A stretch of 64,000 bases of DNA, taken from contig CM050648.1 in assembly GCA_027574665.1 (NCBI GenBank), forward strand, positions 44,115,700-44,179,699, in the 5' to 3' direction. Both the position numbers and the translations under genes were made by a program. The notes beneath the pieces were generated by a model that was not told the DNA's origin, did no database searches, and saw nothing but the letters and a program-made list of their open reading frames with translations. Shown here one piece after another: positions 47,923 to 60,891 of this stretch; position 1 is the stretch's first letter, and every line of letters begins with the position of its first letter. The DNA is from Rhynochetos jubatus. Lineage: Eukaryota; Chordata; Aves; Eurypygiformes; Rhynochetidae.

Positions 47923-50657
47923 GTTCTTACAGAAATTCTGTTAGAAATAAATGTAAAGATAAGTAATACAAATGAATTTGAACAGAGCCTGAAAAATTTT
48001 AAGTATGTAATGAAAATAACTGTGCTACTTCTTGCACCTTGTCTCTTGGTAACGTAACTGGGGACTGCAGTACACAAAAAGTGAGCTGCATGAAAAAGTA
48101 ACTCATTTTCTTGGAATAGCAAAGGAAAAGAAAATTTCATCTAATATAAAGTGAATGTCAAGGCATTTGTATAGGAGGGAGAAGGGGCTGAATGTTTTAT
48201 TCTGCTATTTAAAGCATGACCTTTGCTTCTGTATTACATTTGTTAATGTAGGTGGCAAAGTAGCTTACTAGCAGAGACTCCAAATCACACAAGACAAATC
48301 TTCTGAGACTAACAACATAATTTACCTTGAAAGTCTGTTATACGTTTCCTCAGACCTCCATTACCAGAGTAATTTGTCTCACAGTGAAAGGAAGGAGTAA
48401 TAACTTCGCTCCATTCACGGACTTAATGAATATTGTTTTATTCACAAGCATTGAACTCTCTTTTAGTCTCAGTTTAAAGGTTTACATTTGAGTTATACTT
48501 AAATTAATACAAAACACCCTTGCTTGTCCTAATCATGATTTGGTAAAAGCAAAGAATATTGTGAAATGAATTAAAGGGAAATCTCTTGCAGTGTCTACAA
48601 ACATGAGGCCAGCATGATTACTAAAAGAAAAAAAAGTATGCTTAGGTGCTTAATCACTGTTATTTTACTTATGCACATTCATATTCATTATCTATTGATG
48701 TATGCACATATATAATGTAATATGACAAAAATGCCTGAAAGATTACAGTGAGACTGACATGAATGGTTTCCTAAATGAATGGATCAGCACAATGTGTAAT
48801 TGTGAGATCAAAGGTGCATCATTTACATATCACAAAAAGGGCCAAATACCTTATACTTTTTGTGGATGTAGAAAATTTATACCACTGATTTTTGTATTAG
48901 TCTTCTATAATTACAAATTCATAAAGAGTATATATTTAGGATGTTTAAGGAAATGTAATCTGTTTCAGTATAAAAATTCTGCTAGAATAGAGTAGTTGTG
49001 TTTCTGCTTTTTTACTTATTTTTTACATTAAGAGGTACTGTGGTAGGGAGAGTTTTAAAGAAAGAATTGAATATTAAAGCCATAACTGATACTCTATTTT
49101 AAATCTTAGCTAGAATTTTCCAAAGTGTTTTCCCTTCAAAGTGATTGCCGTGCTCTCCAATCTCTGTATCTTATAATGCTCTGTAATCCTTAACTATTGA
49201 ACAGATTTTTTCATTAATACCTGAAAACCTTAAGAGGGTGAAAAAAGGCATGCTTATATAATAAGAAGATCATTAGATCAAGGTAAATCTGCCCTTAATC
49301 CTGAAATTAATTCCGTTTCCTCTTGAGGATCACTTTTTCCTGGAGCTATTGTCCAATTACCCAAAGGTATATCAAGGCAGTTAACACCAGCCTTTTACCT
49401 TGAAGTTCTTTTTCTTCAGGCACCCTTTTTTAGTGTAGTCGTAGCAGAAGCAATTATTTTCACAGAATCCATTTTCATTTTTGCAGAAATACACTGTGTG
49501 TTGGGAAAGATCTTTGAGTCATTAGCGTAACACAAGTTATCTATAAAGCTCAGTCAGATATACTCCATAAACCTGAACACTGTTAGCTGTTATGTCCATA
49601 CTATACCTTAGTAGAACATGTCTATCAAAATTTCACTGCATTCAATAATAAAATTGGCCACAAAAATGTATTGGTATCAATGATTTAGAGTCCTTCTAAT
49701 TGCAGGTAGTCCAGAATAGCCCAAAGTGGTTAAGTCTCTAATGAAGAACAGGAAATCATGTCTTCTAAAACCTGATTAAAGAGACAGGTTTTAATTAACT
49801 GAGAAGTACATAAATGTCTTTGTTTTCTTTTAAACACATAATTTAGAGGACTGTCTATCAGAAGAAGGCTAGAATATATCAAAAGAAAGTGTGTGCTGTT
49901 TTGTGTAAAACATTTGACTGGATTATTATATATCAGCTAGTCTGTAATGCTGATTATAAATTAAGTGAGGTTTATATCTGATCAGTATGTAATTCCTCAT
50001 CTTTTATGACTCCACTTCAATCACATCAAAAATCTCAATTCTAGCAACAAATTTGCCAGTAGTGAGATATATTAATTGCACTTCAATGAATCAAAGTTGT
50101 GTATTTTATACTGGAGTGGCTGGTTTTAATAATGAAGCTAATCAAAGAAGCTCAGGTGCTTCACAATGTACATCTTTGACATGAAATAATTCATATCTAG
50201 CTCACATAAAAGTGGTTACATATATGGTATACAAAGAGATCTACTCAATTGTTTGACACCAAATAATTTTATTATAGAATTCCTAAAAAATGTACATTCT
50301 AGAGATAAACATACTAGACCAAATCCTAATGAATATATATTGTAAAGGACCATTGATTAAGATTACTGGCTTAATTGTGTAAGGTTTTTCCCATGCTCTA
50401 AAAGCACATATAGTGCCTAAGGCAGAACTGCCATGGTGCCTATTTCATTATTAAAGATAGAATGAACAAAGGCAATTAATAAACAATGGTTTATTGGAGA
50501 ACTTTCAACAGAAATTAACATTTTCAATAATTTATAAGGTAGTATCAAAGACATCAGTACTCTGTTCTATCTAAAATTGTGCTGAAACTGGTCTTCAAAT
50601 GAACTTTTCCTGTCTCTCAGATAACTGAAGAGTTTAAAGAAGCTCAGTTTACAGAAA
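47923..50657. other. unique AT-rich non-coding DNA
   Basis: No gene or further transposable element recognised. Short frames only. Confidence 0.55.
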
Positions 50658-51232
50658 GGGGTGATTATTCCCCTCTATTCTGCTCTCATGGGGTAGAGTA
50701 CCGCACCTGGAATACTACATTCAGCTTTGGGGCCCTCAATATAAGAAGAACATGGATCATTGGAGCGAATCCAGAGGAGGTCCATAAAGATGATCAGAAG
50801 GCTGGAGAACCTCTCCTATGAAGAAAGGCTGGGGTTTCTTCAAGAGAGTTGGGGTTGTTCAGCCTAGAGAAGAGAAGGCTGTGCAGAGACCTTACAGCAC
50901 CTTCCAGTAGCTGAAGGGGCCTACAAGGAAGCTGGAGGGAGACTTTTTACAAGGGCCTGTAGTGACAGGACAAGGGGTAATGGGTTTAAATTTAAAGAGG
51001 GTGGATTTAGATTGGATATTAGGAAGAAGTTCTTCACGGAGAGGATGATAAGGCACTGGAACAGGTTGCCCAGGAAGCTGTGGATGCCCCATCCTGGGAA
51101 GTGTTCAAGGCCTGGTTGAATGGGGTTTTGAGCAATCTGACCTAGTGGAAGGTATCCCTGCCCATGGCAGGGGGATTGGAACTAGATCTTTAAGGTGCCT
51201 TCCAACCCAAACCATCCTGTGATTCTATGATT
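50658..51232 (+). mobile_element. CR1 LINE, 5'-truncated, with 3' end
   Basis: It starts within the ORF2 C-terminal region: AGGGGTGATTATTCCCCTCT, then TACTACATTCAGCTTTGGGG, GCCCTCAATATAAGAAGAAC, AATCCAGAGGAGGTCCATAA, GAGAAGAGAAGGCTGTGCAG, TAGTGACAGGACAAGGGGTA, GAAGTTCTTCACGGAGAGGA and CACTGGAACAGGTTGCCCAG. It ends with CCTTCCAACCCAAACCATCC and a two-unit octamer tail GTGATTCTATGATTG. The frame is broken by stops and small indels. It covers roughly the same 3' portion as the distal two thirds of the copy at 10375. A minus-strand frame at 50892-51092 is a shadow. Confidence 0.93.
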
Positions 51233-53275
51233 GTATAATGCTCAAAGATTTCTGTAATATGCAATCTTTTCAAATTAGAAAGAAAAGATGTAGCAAGTGT
51301 AGAATAATCCCAGAATGAGAACACTTAGGAAATGATGTTCAGAAATCAGAGATACGGATCTCATAAAAAAGTTGTCTTGTTCTGATTACAGGATAACGGA
51401 ATTTAAAAAAAGACTTTTATAAATGTTGTTACTGATCATATTGTCATACATACAAATACCTTCACTCCTGACTGACAAGAGTGTGTTAGATATTAAATGT
51501 GTTACATTTGTGCTTCTATGTAATAAAACAATCTGCATATTTGCAACATCTCTCCCTCTCCTACCCAAAAGCCCCCACACCAAACCCAGGAATAAACCCA
51601 ACCAACCAAGACAGCAACACCAGCAACACCAACCACAACTTGTGGTCAGATCTGAATGCAATCATCTCCTGCATGAAGCATTGCTGGAGTTGCAGTACTC
51701 AGATCTAACCCTTGGTACCTTAATACTACCTGACACAAACAACAGCAATAACAAGACTACATATACTCCTGATCCTGGTGACAACTAACTAACAATGAAA
51801 ACAAAAGAAAGTATTGCAAGGAATATTTGATGTCTTGGAAATGTGCACCTGCAGTTACTACACATTCGATTTCTTGTAGCAATGTCAGCTGAACAAGGAA
51901 AATAGAGATTCGTATGTCAAGAGAACTTTGCTGTTATTTACTTCCACTATTCAGACAAACGGTACCTCTCTTACCTCTAACCTCACTGTGCACCCACTAC
52001 TTTCTGTATATTGATTTGGTCATTCACTGACTTTTTTGCTTGGAAGGAACTTTTTTAATGTTCAGCTCATGACCGTGGAGGTTGTTAGTTACTAGTTTTA
52101 TGTGCTGAATGTGCTTGTGTATTTTCATTGTCAAAGTTTCAGATTTAATGGTGGTCAAGAACTCTTTTCTCTTACACTCTTTATTTTCTAACATTCTTTC
52201 AAATGAACTATTATTAATAGGATTTAATTTGTTTCAGGTGAGTTCAGACCTTCCTTCACAAAGGTCTTTCAGCCATCAGAATAATAATTTAAAAGTAAAT
52301 AACTGAAATAAAGTCTTAAAAAGTTTTTTTGCTTATTTTGGCAGTACATACATAAAGATCTAAATACTTTTAGAGTCTTTATACAGTCACAGGAGAGTGT
52401 GTAAGCATATTCTTTTACAAACCATTCTCTAAGCTACAGAAGATGTATGGACTATTTAATATCTGTCTCTTCATTTTTGAGAGTGGACTAAAAAATAGAA
52501 ACCATGAAAGACTGTGTCTCCAAAACTATTAGTCTGTGACCAACACGATCTTGTCATGTCTTTCAGCTGTCCTAATTGTATATAATACATGGTAAATGAA
52601 TACTACAACTAGGTATTTTGATTATCATAGTAATTTATATATGTGTAGTTATACATTTTAGTCCTGTAGTAACTCATAATAGGCCTCACAATTGTCATTG
52701 ATACTTTTAGCTTTTAGCAAAAGCACTTCACTGAATTTGTTAAATCTATTTTAATTTATATATGTTGATTGGTTTTGTTGGATGGTGCTCAGTTGAATGC
52801 TCCACCTGGACATTTGTTTCTTAAAAATATGAAATTGCTCCTATACAGTATTTTGGAAGCTATGATGTTCACAGAGGTGGGCTCACAGCAACTTAAGCTG
52901 AGTGCAAAAAGCAACACGTGGCTTAAAAAACGAAGAAATTATAAGATCCTTTAAAAGAGGAAGACCATTTTTCTTATTATCCAACATGTAACAACTAGAT
53001 ATCTTTGTTTTGCTAATATTAACTTGATAATATCCTATCCCACACTTGTTTTCTACGCTATTCTTATGAGCTATGTCAGTGTGGTATGGCACTGTTAAGA
53101 CAGGATGGTAAATATTTTAATGGGTTTTCTAAACGTTAGCAAGTTTTATGAAGTTCTTGTGGGGAAACCCCACTGTCCACCAAGTAATAGCCACTACTAT
53201 TTTTATATATACAAATTGCATGTATACACACATCAAATGTATAAATGCAAAGCTAATTTTGGTGTGAGTACATTT
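51233..53275. other. unique AT-rich non-coding DNA
   Basis: No gene recognised. A + frame of 121 codons at 51423-51788 includes a CCAAACCCAGG / CAGCAACACCAGCAACACC low-complexity stretch near 51585-51640, which accounts for its Asn/Gln/Pro-rich middle. No domain or supporting exon is visible. Confidence 0.55.
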
Positions 53276-53280
53276 ATTAG

Positions 53281-54085
53281 TGTCGTGGTTTAACTCCGGC
53301 TAGCAAAATACCACGAAGCCGCTCTCACAAATCCCCCTCCCCTCCTCCAGTGGAGGGGAAGAATCGGAGGAAAAAGAAATAAGGAAGCTTGTAAAATTGA
53401 GATAAGAACTATTTACTAATTAAATCTAAATCAATACATACAGGTACTACTACTAATAAATACTTAAAATAGTAGAAAATGAAACATATAGTACAATATA
53501 TACAATATGATACAATATGATACAATTTCCCACCATCCACTGACCAATGCACACCCAGATGTTGAGGGATGAAAATCAGACCCCGAGAGCCCAAGACCCA
53601 CAGCCCGAGAGCGATCACAGCCCGAGAGCCGCGGCCTGAAGGCCGGAGCCCGGGAGCCTACGCAGCAGATTCCGAGCAAACCTTATCACTGATAACACAG
53701 CCAGAAAACCCAAAACAATCCACCAGCTCCCACACGAACGAGCCAGCACAGGAGTTAGCAAAACAGCTAACGCAGGAGGGTTAGCAAGTGCCCAGAGAGA
53801 CGAGCAAGGGAGTAAGGGAGAGAGAGAGAAGGGAAGAGTAATGGCTACTGGACCCCCTTCCTCGCCCAAAAAGACCGGAACATGACGTACTATGGGATGA
53901 AATACTTCCTTGGTTAGTCTGGGTCAGCTACAGTATCCGAAGCGGACAAAAGACCTTGAGTTCAGTACAAGCCATCCCCAGCACCAGCTGAGGCCTTATC
54001 AGTGTTTTCACTTACTGTCCAGCAACATAGTTTCTTGGCAACCAGAGTAAAGGGAGTTAGCCCTTTCCTGACTGAACCCAGCACA
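53281..54085 (-). mobile_element. solo ERVL-type LTR, 805 bp, perfect ATTAG duplication
   Basis: The + strand runs from TGTCGTGGTTTAACTCC to CTGAACCCAGCACA. The minus-strand LTR thus begins TGTGCTGGGTTCAG and ends GAGTTAAACCACGACA. ATTAG lies at 53276-53280 and again at 54086-54090, a perfect 5-bp target duplication. Its minus-strand 3' third (TAGTAAATAGTTCTTATCTC and a CTTCC-rich stretch) matches the LTR at 44865. A GC- and CpG-rich block at 53581-53660 has repeated GCCCGAGAGC words. A TACGTCAT word on the minus strand (53883-53890 on +) resembles a CRE/ATF site in the U3 region. CpGs survive at many sites, which suggests a younger insertion than the LTR at 3340. No viral coding region adjoins. 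Confidence 0.92.
53581..53660. repeat. GC-rich degenerate GCCCGAGAGC repeat inside the LTR
   Basis: CCCGAGAGCC, GCCCGAGAGCG, GCCCGAGAGCC and GCCCGGGAGCC occur within 80 bases, separated by short spacers, with a CGCGGC/GGCCGG core. This is by far the most GC- and CpG-rich spot of the window. It produces apparent frames on both strands (53464-53869) that are not genes. Confidence 0.8.
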
Positions 54086-54090
54086 ATTAG

Positions 54091-56129
54091 TTTTGTACAG
54101 CATGCTGACAATAACTCTGTGTCTTACCATAAATTTAGGAAATGTGTTTTGCCTAAGCTCTGGCCTCAGGTCGGGAACTTAGAGTAATATGCTAAATATA
54201 CAAAATCTAAAGTTTTTGTACATTACTGAGATCTTTTCTATCATCTTGTGAAGCAGTTGTTTTATTGCTCCTTGGAGTTAACAAGGACTTCATTCTGTTT
54301 CAGTTTAAAAGCTTTCACAGAGATTATTTTATTCCAGTCTCTCTTGCCTTTATTTTTTTTCTGTGGCATAGTGACAGAGTGAAGCAGGCTTAATTGCTTA
54401 CCTGACACTTTTCATAGCCATTTTCTTAACAAGAGTGAGCAGAGGTGTTGTTACAAATCACCTCTGTATACTTTAGAACACAAGAGTTACTTAAAACAAA
54501 TTACCAGCACACCTTCCTTCCAAAATTTTTATTCCATTTTCCCCCTTTGAGTTGCAATTTCATGAATGGTTTAGCTAACTCAAATGTGGGTTTCAAGTAA
54601 TAGAAAACCGTAATTCTACTGCTTCTGCAACATAGACACTCATTCACTTGTTTTGCATCAGGGTGCCTTTTCTTCAGGGCTAGCGACCTCAAGTCCTTTC
54701 CACAACCTAACATTTTAGGTAACCAATTGTTTAATAAAAGAGTTGTACTTGCATCTAACCTGTTTCTGTAGAATAATCTCACGTGTGCTACTTTTTATTA
54801 CTCTTTAAACTCTAACATTTAAAATTCCATTGTCATTAAGCCTGCAGCATCAAGTATAATTGCTTATTTTGATCTTAGGAAAAGGCTGATTTACATTAGA
54901 ATAGTCTTAAAGGCTTCTAGTGATAAAGGAAAATCTTTCAGCTTTTGAAAATTCTGCTGAATTTCTGTTATGTCTCTTTTTTTAACTTCAGAACAGGTTT
55001 TCTTACAGCAATGAAAATCTTACAGTCATATATACAATGCTACTTTTGCCTTTAACAATAAAAATTTGAACTTTAACTGCTGTCATTTCACTTCAGTCAT
55101 CTCTTTTTAATGAGTATCTCAAAACTCTACAAAGTTTTATGTTAATGTTGCTACTGTCTTTCTCCTTACCAAAGGCGGATCAAATCAGTCATGGTCACTT
55201 TGGGGATTTTTGCATTACGCCCATTTTAAATTTTCTGTTTCTGACCTACAGCTACATGAAGCTCCTGTTTTGTCTGCCTTGTTTAATAAGAAATTATTCT
55301 CTAACTCGTCTTGTGAGTCTTACACTGGCCTGCGTCCAGAGGTTTTCAGTTCAAATACACTGAATGATGACTGAACAGGAACAGGAACTGAATATCTGTG
55401 TTATCTTCTATGTGCTTCAAAATTTTTTATCTTTTCAAGGCACACATGCTCTGACTTTCATTTTTATTTTCCTTCTTTTACTTTTTACTTGGCTGAATGA
55501 CATCCACTTTGGTCTTCTCTCTGTATGTTCTCCTCCTGTTTTTTTAAAATGCCTTATTTGGGAATGCAACTCACTATATGCAATTCCGTCTTCGTCTTTA
55601 TTCCATCTTGCTTTCTTTCCCAAAATCAGACCCTGCAACACGGAATTTATTGCTTGACATTTGCTTAATTTTTACTGAAACATAACTTGTAAATTTTTTC
55701 TACCCAGTGAGCTCCCCATTGCTAAGGATCCCATGGGAAGGGAGATAATTTGGTTTGCATTCCTCCAGGGAACAATCCTTCATGCAGTTCAGTCCTTTAT
55801 GGAGATGCTGCTCACTCCAACTCTTTCGCGACCTAGCAGAGAAAGAAATCTGCAAAAGGAAGCATTCCAAACACCCCACTCCAAAACACATCACTGAAAT
55901 CTTGGCTTTTCCTTACAGGTTTGTCTCTCCTATCAGCCAAGGTTTTCTGAACTCTCTAGCTGTCACTCATTTGGTATCAGAATTGTCACTTGTCATTTTT
56001 TTATTCATATAATCTGACAAGCAGCAAAACACTGGTATACAGCTGGCTAAACAACAGCTAGCATAATATACACAGTTAGCAGCTTGAATTCACGTTTTCA
56101 GCCACCGCTTCCACTGCATTCAGTATGTA
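54091..56129. other. unique AT-rich non-coding DNA
   Basis: No gene or transposable element recognised. Frames at 55139-55657 and 55755-56012 are single, short and without family features. Confidence 0.5.
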
Positions 56130-57015
56130 TTAAAACATTGATGACAACTTCCTTCTCCAAGTCATAGAGGAGCAGATAAGGAGGAGTGCCATGCTGGACC
56201 TTGTTCTCGCCAGCAAGGAGGGGCTGGTGGGGAATGTGAAGCTCAAGGGCAGCCTTGGCTGCAGCGACCATGAAACAGTGGAGTTCAAGATCCTTAGGGC
56301 AGCAAGGAGAGCACACAGCAAGATCACTGCCCTGGACTTCAGGAGAGCAGACTTTGGCTTATTAAGGGATCTGATTGGCAAAGTGCCATGGACTAAAGCC
56401 CTGAGGGCAGGGTGGGGGGGTGCAAAATAGCTGCTTAATATTCAAGGATCACCTCCTTCAAGCCCAGGATTGATGCATCCCAACAAAGAGAAAGTCAGGC
56501 AAAACAGCTAGCAGGCCTGAATGGAGGAACAAGGAGTTCCTGGACAAATTCAAACACAAAAAGGAAGCATGCAGAGGGTGGAAGCAAGGACAGGTAGCCT
56601 AGGAGGAATGCAGACAAATTGTCTGAGCAGCCAGGGATCAGGTTAGGAAAGCTAAAGCCCTGATAGAATTAAGTCTGGCATGGGATGTCAAGGGCAACAA
56701 GAAAAGCTTCTATAGATACACTGGTAATTAAAGGGAGAGTAGGGAAAATGTAAGCCCTCTCCAGAAGGAAACGGAAGACTTGGTTGTCTGGGAGAAGGCT
56801 AAGGTAGTCAATAACATTTTTGCCTCAGTCTTCACTGGCAACTGCTCAAGCCACACTGCCCCAGTCACAGAAGGCAAAGGCAGGAAAGGGTTCAGGTTGG
56901 ATGAGGCTTTGAGCAACCTGGTCAAGTGGAGGGTGTCCCTGCCCATGGCAGGGGCGTTGGACCTAGATGATCTTTAAGGTCCCTTCCAACCTAAACCATT
57001 CTATGATTCTATGAT
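56130..57015 (+). mobile_element. CR1 LINE with internal deletion (endonuclease end joined to 3' UTR)
   Basis: It starts near ACATTGATGACAACTTCCTT and ATAGAGGAGCAGATAAGGAG. The frame at 56191-56430 encodes LDLVLASKEGLVGN, then LGCSDHETVEFKI. The SDH triplet is the last catalytic motif of APE-type LINE endonucleases. The linker region follows (CTTCAAGCCCAGGATTGATG, GAATGGAGGAACAAGGAGTT, AAGCAAGGACAGGTAGCCTA) and reaches CAGTCTTCACTGGCAACTGC. At about 56885-56895 the sequence passes directly into GTTGGATGAGGCTTTGAGCA, a 3' UTR block, and ends CCTTCCAACCTAAACCATTC with the octamer tail TATGATTCTATGAT. The whole reverse transcriptase region is therefore missing between the two parts. Stops and frameshifts make the copy non-functional. 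Confidence 0.92.
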
Positions 57016-60000
57016 GGTTTACTAGCTGGCTACAGGTCTTATTAACATTTTTTATACATATACACATTAGTCAGTGTGCTACAGGCATGTGTGTTTTTTT
57101 ATGCATATATTCGTGTCTTTGTGTGAATCTACTCCAGATTATGCATATTATGAATTATAGTTGTGAATTTAGCCTAATTAGGCTGCTGAAGAATGCCTTG
57201 TATTCAGCCTGGCAGCATCAGCATCGATTAGTATTATTCAGGACAAGTACAGTAACTTTGTACATGCTACTTGCAAGCACCTTACAGTTTCTGCAGTGAT
57301 TGTCCTGTACATTTACTTATGATATATTAAGTTAGAAATAAGATCTGTATTCAAGCTCAGGTTTTTGTTTTGTATTATGTTGAAGTCTTTAGAAATGCAA
57401 TAAAACTTAATTAACTGGGTAAGTTACAAGAGATTCCCTAGCTGAAGGTTAGGGAATTTGTGCTTGCGGCTGGGGTATTTCTCATTTGGAGACATGTAAG
57501 AGAACCTGAGATGAGCACTTAATTTATCCTTTATCTTCAATATATGTCTAAGGGAGTCTTGAGGTAATTGTTTCTTTTAAAGATTAAAATATTCAATAAA
57601 GATTAAAGTAAAACTCAACATGTTATCAGAATGGAATATCTTGCCTTTTGAAGTGTCTTCATTCTATAAAAAAGAATATGGAAGTGGGTTTTTTAGATTT
57701 ATTCATAAGCATATATACATATATAGGGAAAATAAAAAATAATTTATACCAAGATGTGATTTGTATGCCATATTCCTACCAAAAATTTTGACAGAATATA
57801 TGGAGCAATATTTCCAATTAAGAAATTCAAGATATAACAAACATTATTTTGGGTGTATTAGAATGAGTTAGAATGTAAGAGAGGAGAAAAACTTGTCTTC
57901 AGTATGGTATACACCACTGAAATGACTGATAACTCAGAGAACTTGAAAAAAGTTTTGATTCAAATACTCGTCACAGAAGAAAGCGTAAATTTCTAAGAAT
58001 ATTATTTCAGGAATATTTATTGTAGTAAGGAAGATACAAAATTAATGGAGATTATGTTAGACTAGCTCAAGTAATTCACTATTTGTATGCATGGGAGATT
58101 GTGGGTTATGAGGTAAACTACAACATGGTCAGCTTAAATATTTGGTTTCTCTGATTGGATTGGAAAGCAGCAATCATACTTCACATTCTCAATAGGTGGA
58201 TATTTTAGTTTTGAGATATCTTTCTAAACATATACTAAAAAAAAAAAATTAAAAGTTTTTTTTCTACAGCAAATAAGGAACAAAATTTGGTTTTGATTAT
58301 GTGACAGCCAAGCAGATAATGTACAATCTAAAATACTTTTTCTGAGGAATGTCTTAAAGATAAAATGATTCATACTCCAAAAAGAAGTATCATATTTTTT
58401 AATTTGTCTAAATTTAGCTAATATTTTGGAAGATAATAGAGGATTATTTTTGTTAGTAAAATACAATGAAAGAATGTATAACAATGTAGAGTATAAGACA
58501 GGAAAAGCATAGTGCAGGGAAAGGGAGTTTCTTTGTATTTTTAATGAATGGTGAGCGTGAGTGGAGCTCCACTGTAAAATTGAATTCTCTGTTAAAAAAT
58601 TATGTATTTTCTGTTTCCAAGCCTCCTCTTTATGTCTATTTTTGTTCACATTGCCATTGCACAACAATGATGTTCTGCACTCCCTTGGGACTGGCTGCCA
58701 CCTGTGTCACGTTGCTTATTCTCCATGGCCTTTCTAAAATATGTTCTCTTTTTCTCTTGTGAAGGTAAAAATGTATTGGTCTTCATCAAAACTATAGGCA
58801 TAAGAAAAGACTTGAGTCCACACAATAGGAAGAAAAAACACGTCTCTTCACCTCTGATTGCCTGCTAAGGTGTTTGTATTTGCTACTATTCATTTGCAGT
58901 CATTCAGAAGAAAAATATTATTCAAGTATGGAGAATGATTCCTGTTCCTTTTCTTGTGTATGTAATTCTTTTGAAGCCACGCCCAAAGTTACATAAGTGT
59001 AGAGGACGTGTTATATTCACATTCTGCCTTAAACTGCATTACTGTGATCTGTAGAAAGATCTCTTCAGAAATTTACTATATAGCACAAACAGGTACGTTT
59101 TGTAAAAAAAAAAAGTACTTAAAAAAATACGTACTTACATGCAGATTTATTCAGTTAAAAGGAGAACTGTGCCTCAGATTGACACTTTTTTGTGTAGTAA
59201 AATAAAAAATAGCATAATGAAAGGAAACTAAAGTGAAAATAGTTTGATAATAGACACCAAAATCTTTTGCTTCTCTGAAGAAAAAAGAAAAAAAAAACAA
59301 CATACAGTTTAGAGAGAGGGTGAACATTACCAGTCTGCTTTGACAATCACTTTTATAAAAAGTAACTTGATTCTTCATTATGTGTCATATTGTATATTTG
59401 TTTCTTCCTGGGTTACTTGACAGAGAAATGACAGCAAGGTTATAAAGTAATCTAGTACTCAGAATAGGAAACCAGAGCAGTATTATCAAATTTAGCTATG
59501 AAAACCCATGAACAAACAATCAAAAACTTCATCATATTTCACCTTTTAGAGCTTTTATTTCTTCAGATCCATGAAGACACGTGCTGGCATGGAGGTGTTA
59601 TTTACTTAAGACTTTCTGTCTCACAGGAATAACAATCTTAGTGCTTTTTCTTGGTTAATTCCCCAAAAGCCAAGTCTGTGGCACTTAGGATTCAAATTGC
59701 AGTAAGTTTTAGGGTCAGTTAAGTTTGACACATCAAGAGTCAAAAGTGAATTTTAGCTCAAATCAACTGAAATACAGGAAAGATTTCCAAAGCACGTGGT
59801 AACCCTAAGGAGATTGCCTCTTCCCACTATTACTTGGGCATCCTCTCCTCCCGGCACCAGGACTACACCATCCTCTTTTCTTACAGTTACTTGTTCTGGG
59901 GTTTGGAGCTTTTTTCCCCACTTGTTTGTTTGGTGTTTTTTTCCCACCTTTACAATTTTCCCCTTTCTTTAAGGACACAAACACAGGTGTAAATCTGTAG

Positions 60001-60276
60001 ACATTGTGTCAGTTACTGTGCATTGAGTACTCCCCACTTCACATGGAGAGAACATGGGATTTCCACAGCAGAGGTAAACAGAACAATAAACTGTTAAATC
60101 AAAAGATGGCACTGAGTATTTTCAATGTTTCTGTAATTAGTGCTCTGCTGTGTTTGAAAGATCAGAGCTCCAGTGTAACTTCAGTCACTTGCACTTAGGG
60201 CCAGCAGTTTTATTCTAGAAGTTGAACTCATCTCCTAACTGTCACTGGCTAGTTCCAGTCTATTGATCTTTCCACG

Positions 60277-60312
60277 TTTTTTTTCTCTCTTTTTTTTTTT
60301 TTTTTTTCTCCT
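60277..60312 (+). repeat. T-rich pyrimidine run
   Basis: A pure pyrimidine run with a 17-base T stretch and short CTCTCT insertions. No retroposon body is recognised beside it. Confidence 0.85.
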
Positions 60313-60865
60313 GTTGGGTCGATTTACAAGGCAAAACAACTTTTGCTGTCAGTTTGTTTGTTCATCTTTCTCATTTGCACTAGAATGTGCCTATTCATTG
60401 AGCAGTAAAAAAGCACCTGGAGATACAAGACAACAAAATTAATTTATATAACTATTCTTAAAAGAAAATATACATATCAATAGCTTTATTTACCTGAAAC
60501 TTGGACTAATGAAATTCTCAAGGATAAGGAATTAACTAAAATAACTAGACTTTCTCAGCTAAATATGGGAATATCTAATGAGTCATCCAATCTCTTCCTC
60601 CAGGCTGAATTGGTTTAACGTGACTTGCTTCCCTAGTAAATGAGCATAAAACGTAATACCTATGATTCCATAGTACTGTGACTCTTCGTTCCTCTTCAGC
60701 ACTCTACTCAGAGTGGTGCAGTCTCCGTTGTTTAAAGGGAAAGTAGTCCAAAAGCTTGTTGATTGGTATACATCAGCCATCAACAGCCTTTCAATGTGCA
60801 TGGTTTGCAATTACAGTTTGCTGTGTCAAATGTCATCTGCATTCTGTAACTGAATGAAAGCCTGA

Positions 60866-60891
60866 ACACACACACACACACACACACACAA
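60866..60891. repeat. (AC)13 microsatellite
   Basis: Thirteen uninterrupted AC units. It is a probable polymorphic marker. Confidence 0.97.

Noticed and set aside
51423-51788. Plus-strand frame of 121 codons with an Asn/Gln/Pro-rich middle
   Set aside because: The middle is a CAACACCAGCAACACC-type low-complexity stretch. Start and end show no supporting features.
57171-57184. Perfect 14-bp palindrome AGCCTAATTAGGCT
   Set aside because: A palindrome of this length is expected by chance in a 64-kb AT-rich window and no further structure surrounds it.
58224-58667. Minus-strand frame of 147 codons
   Set aside because: AT-rich sequence, Phe/Asn/Lys-biased, with no domain, homologue or neighbouring exon recognised. 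Chance is the simplest explanation, though a database search was not possible.
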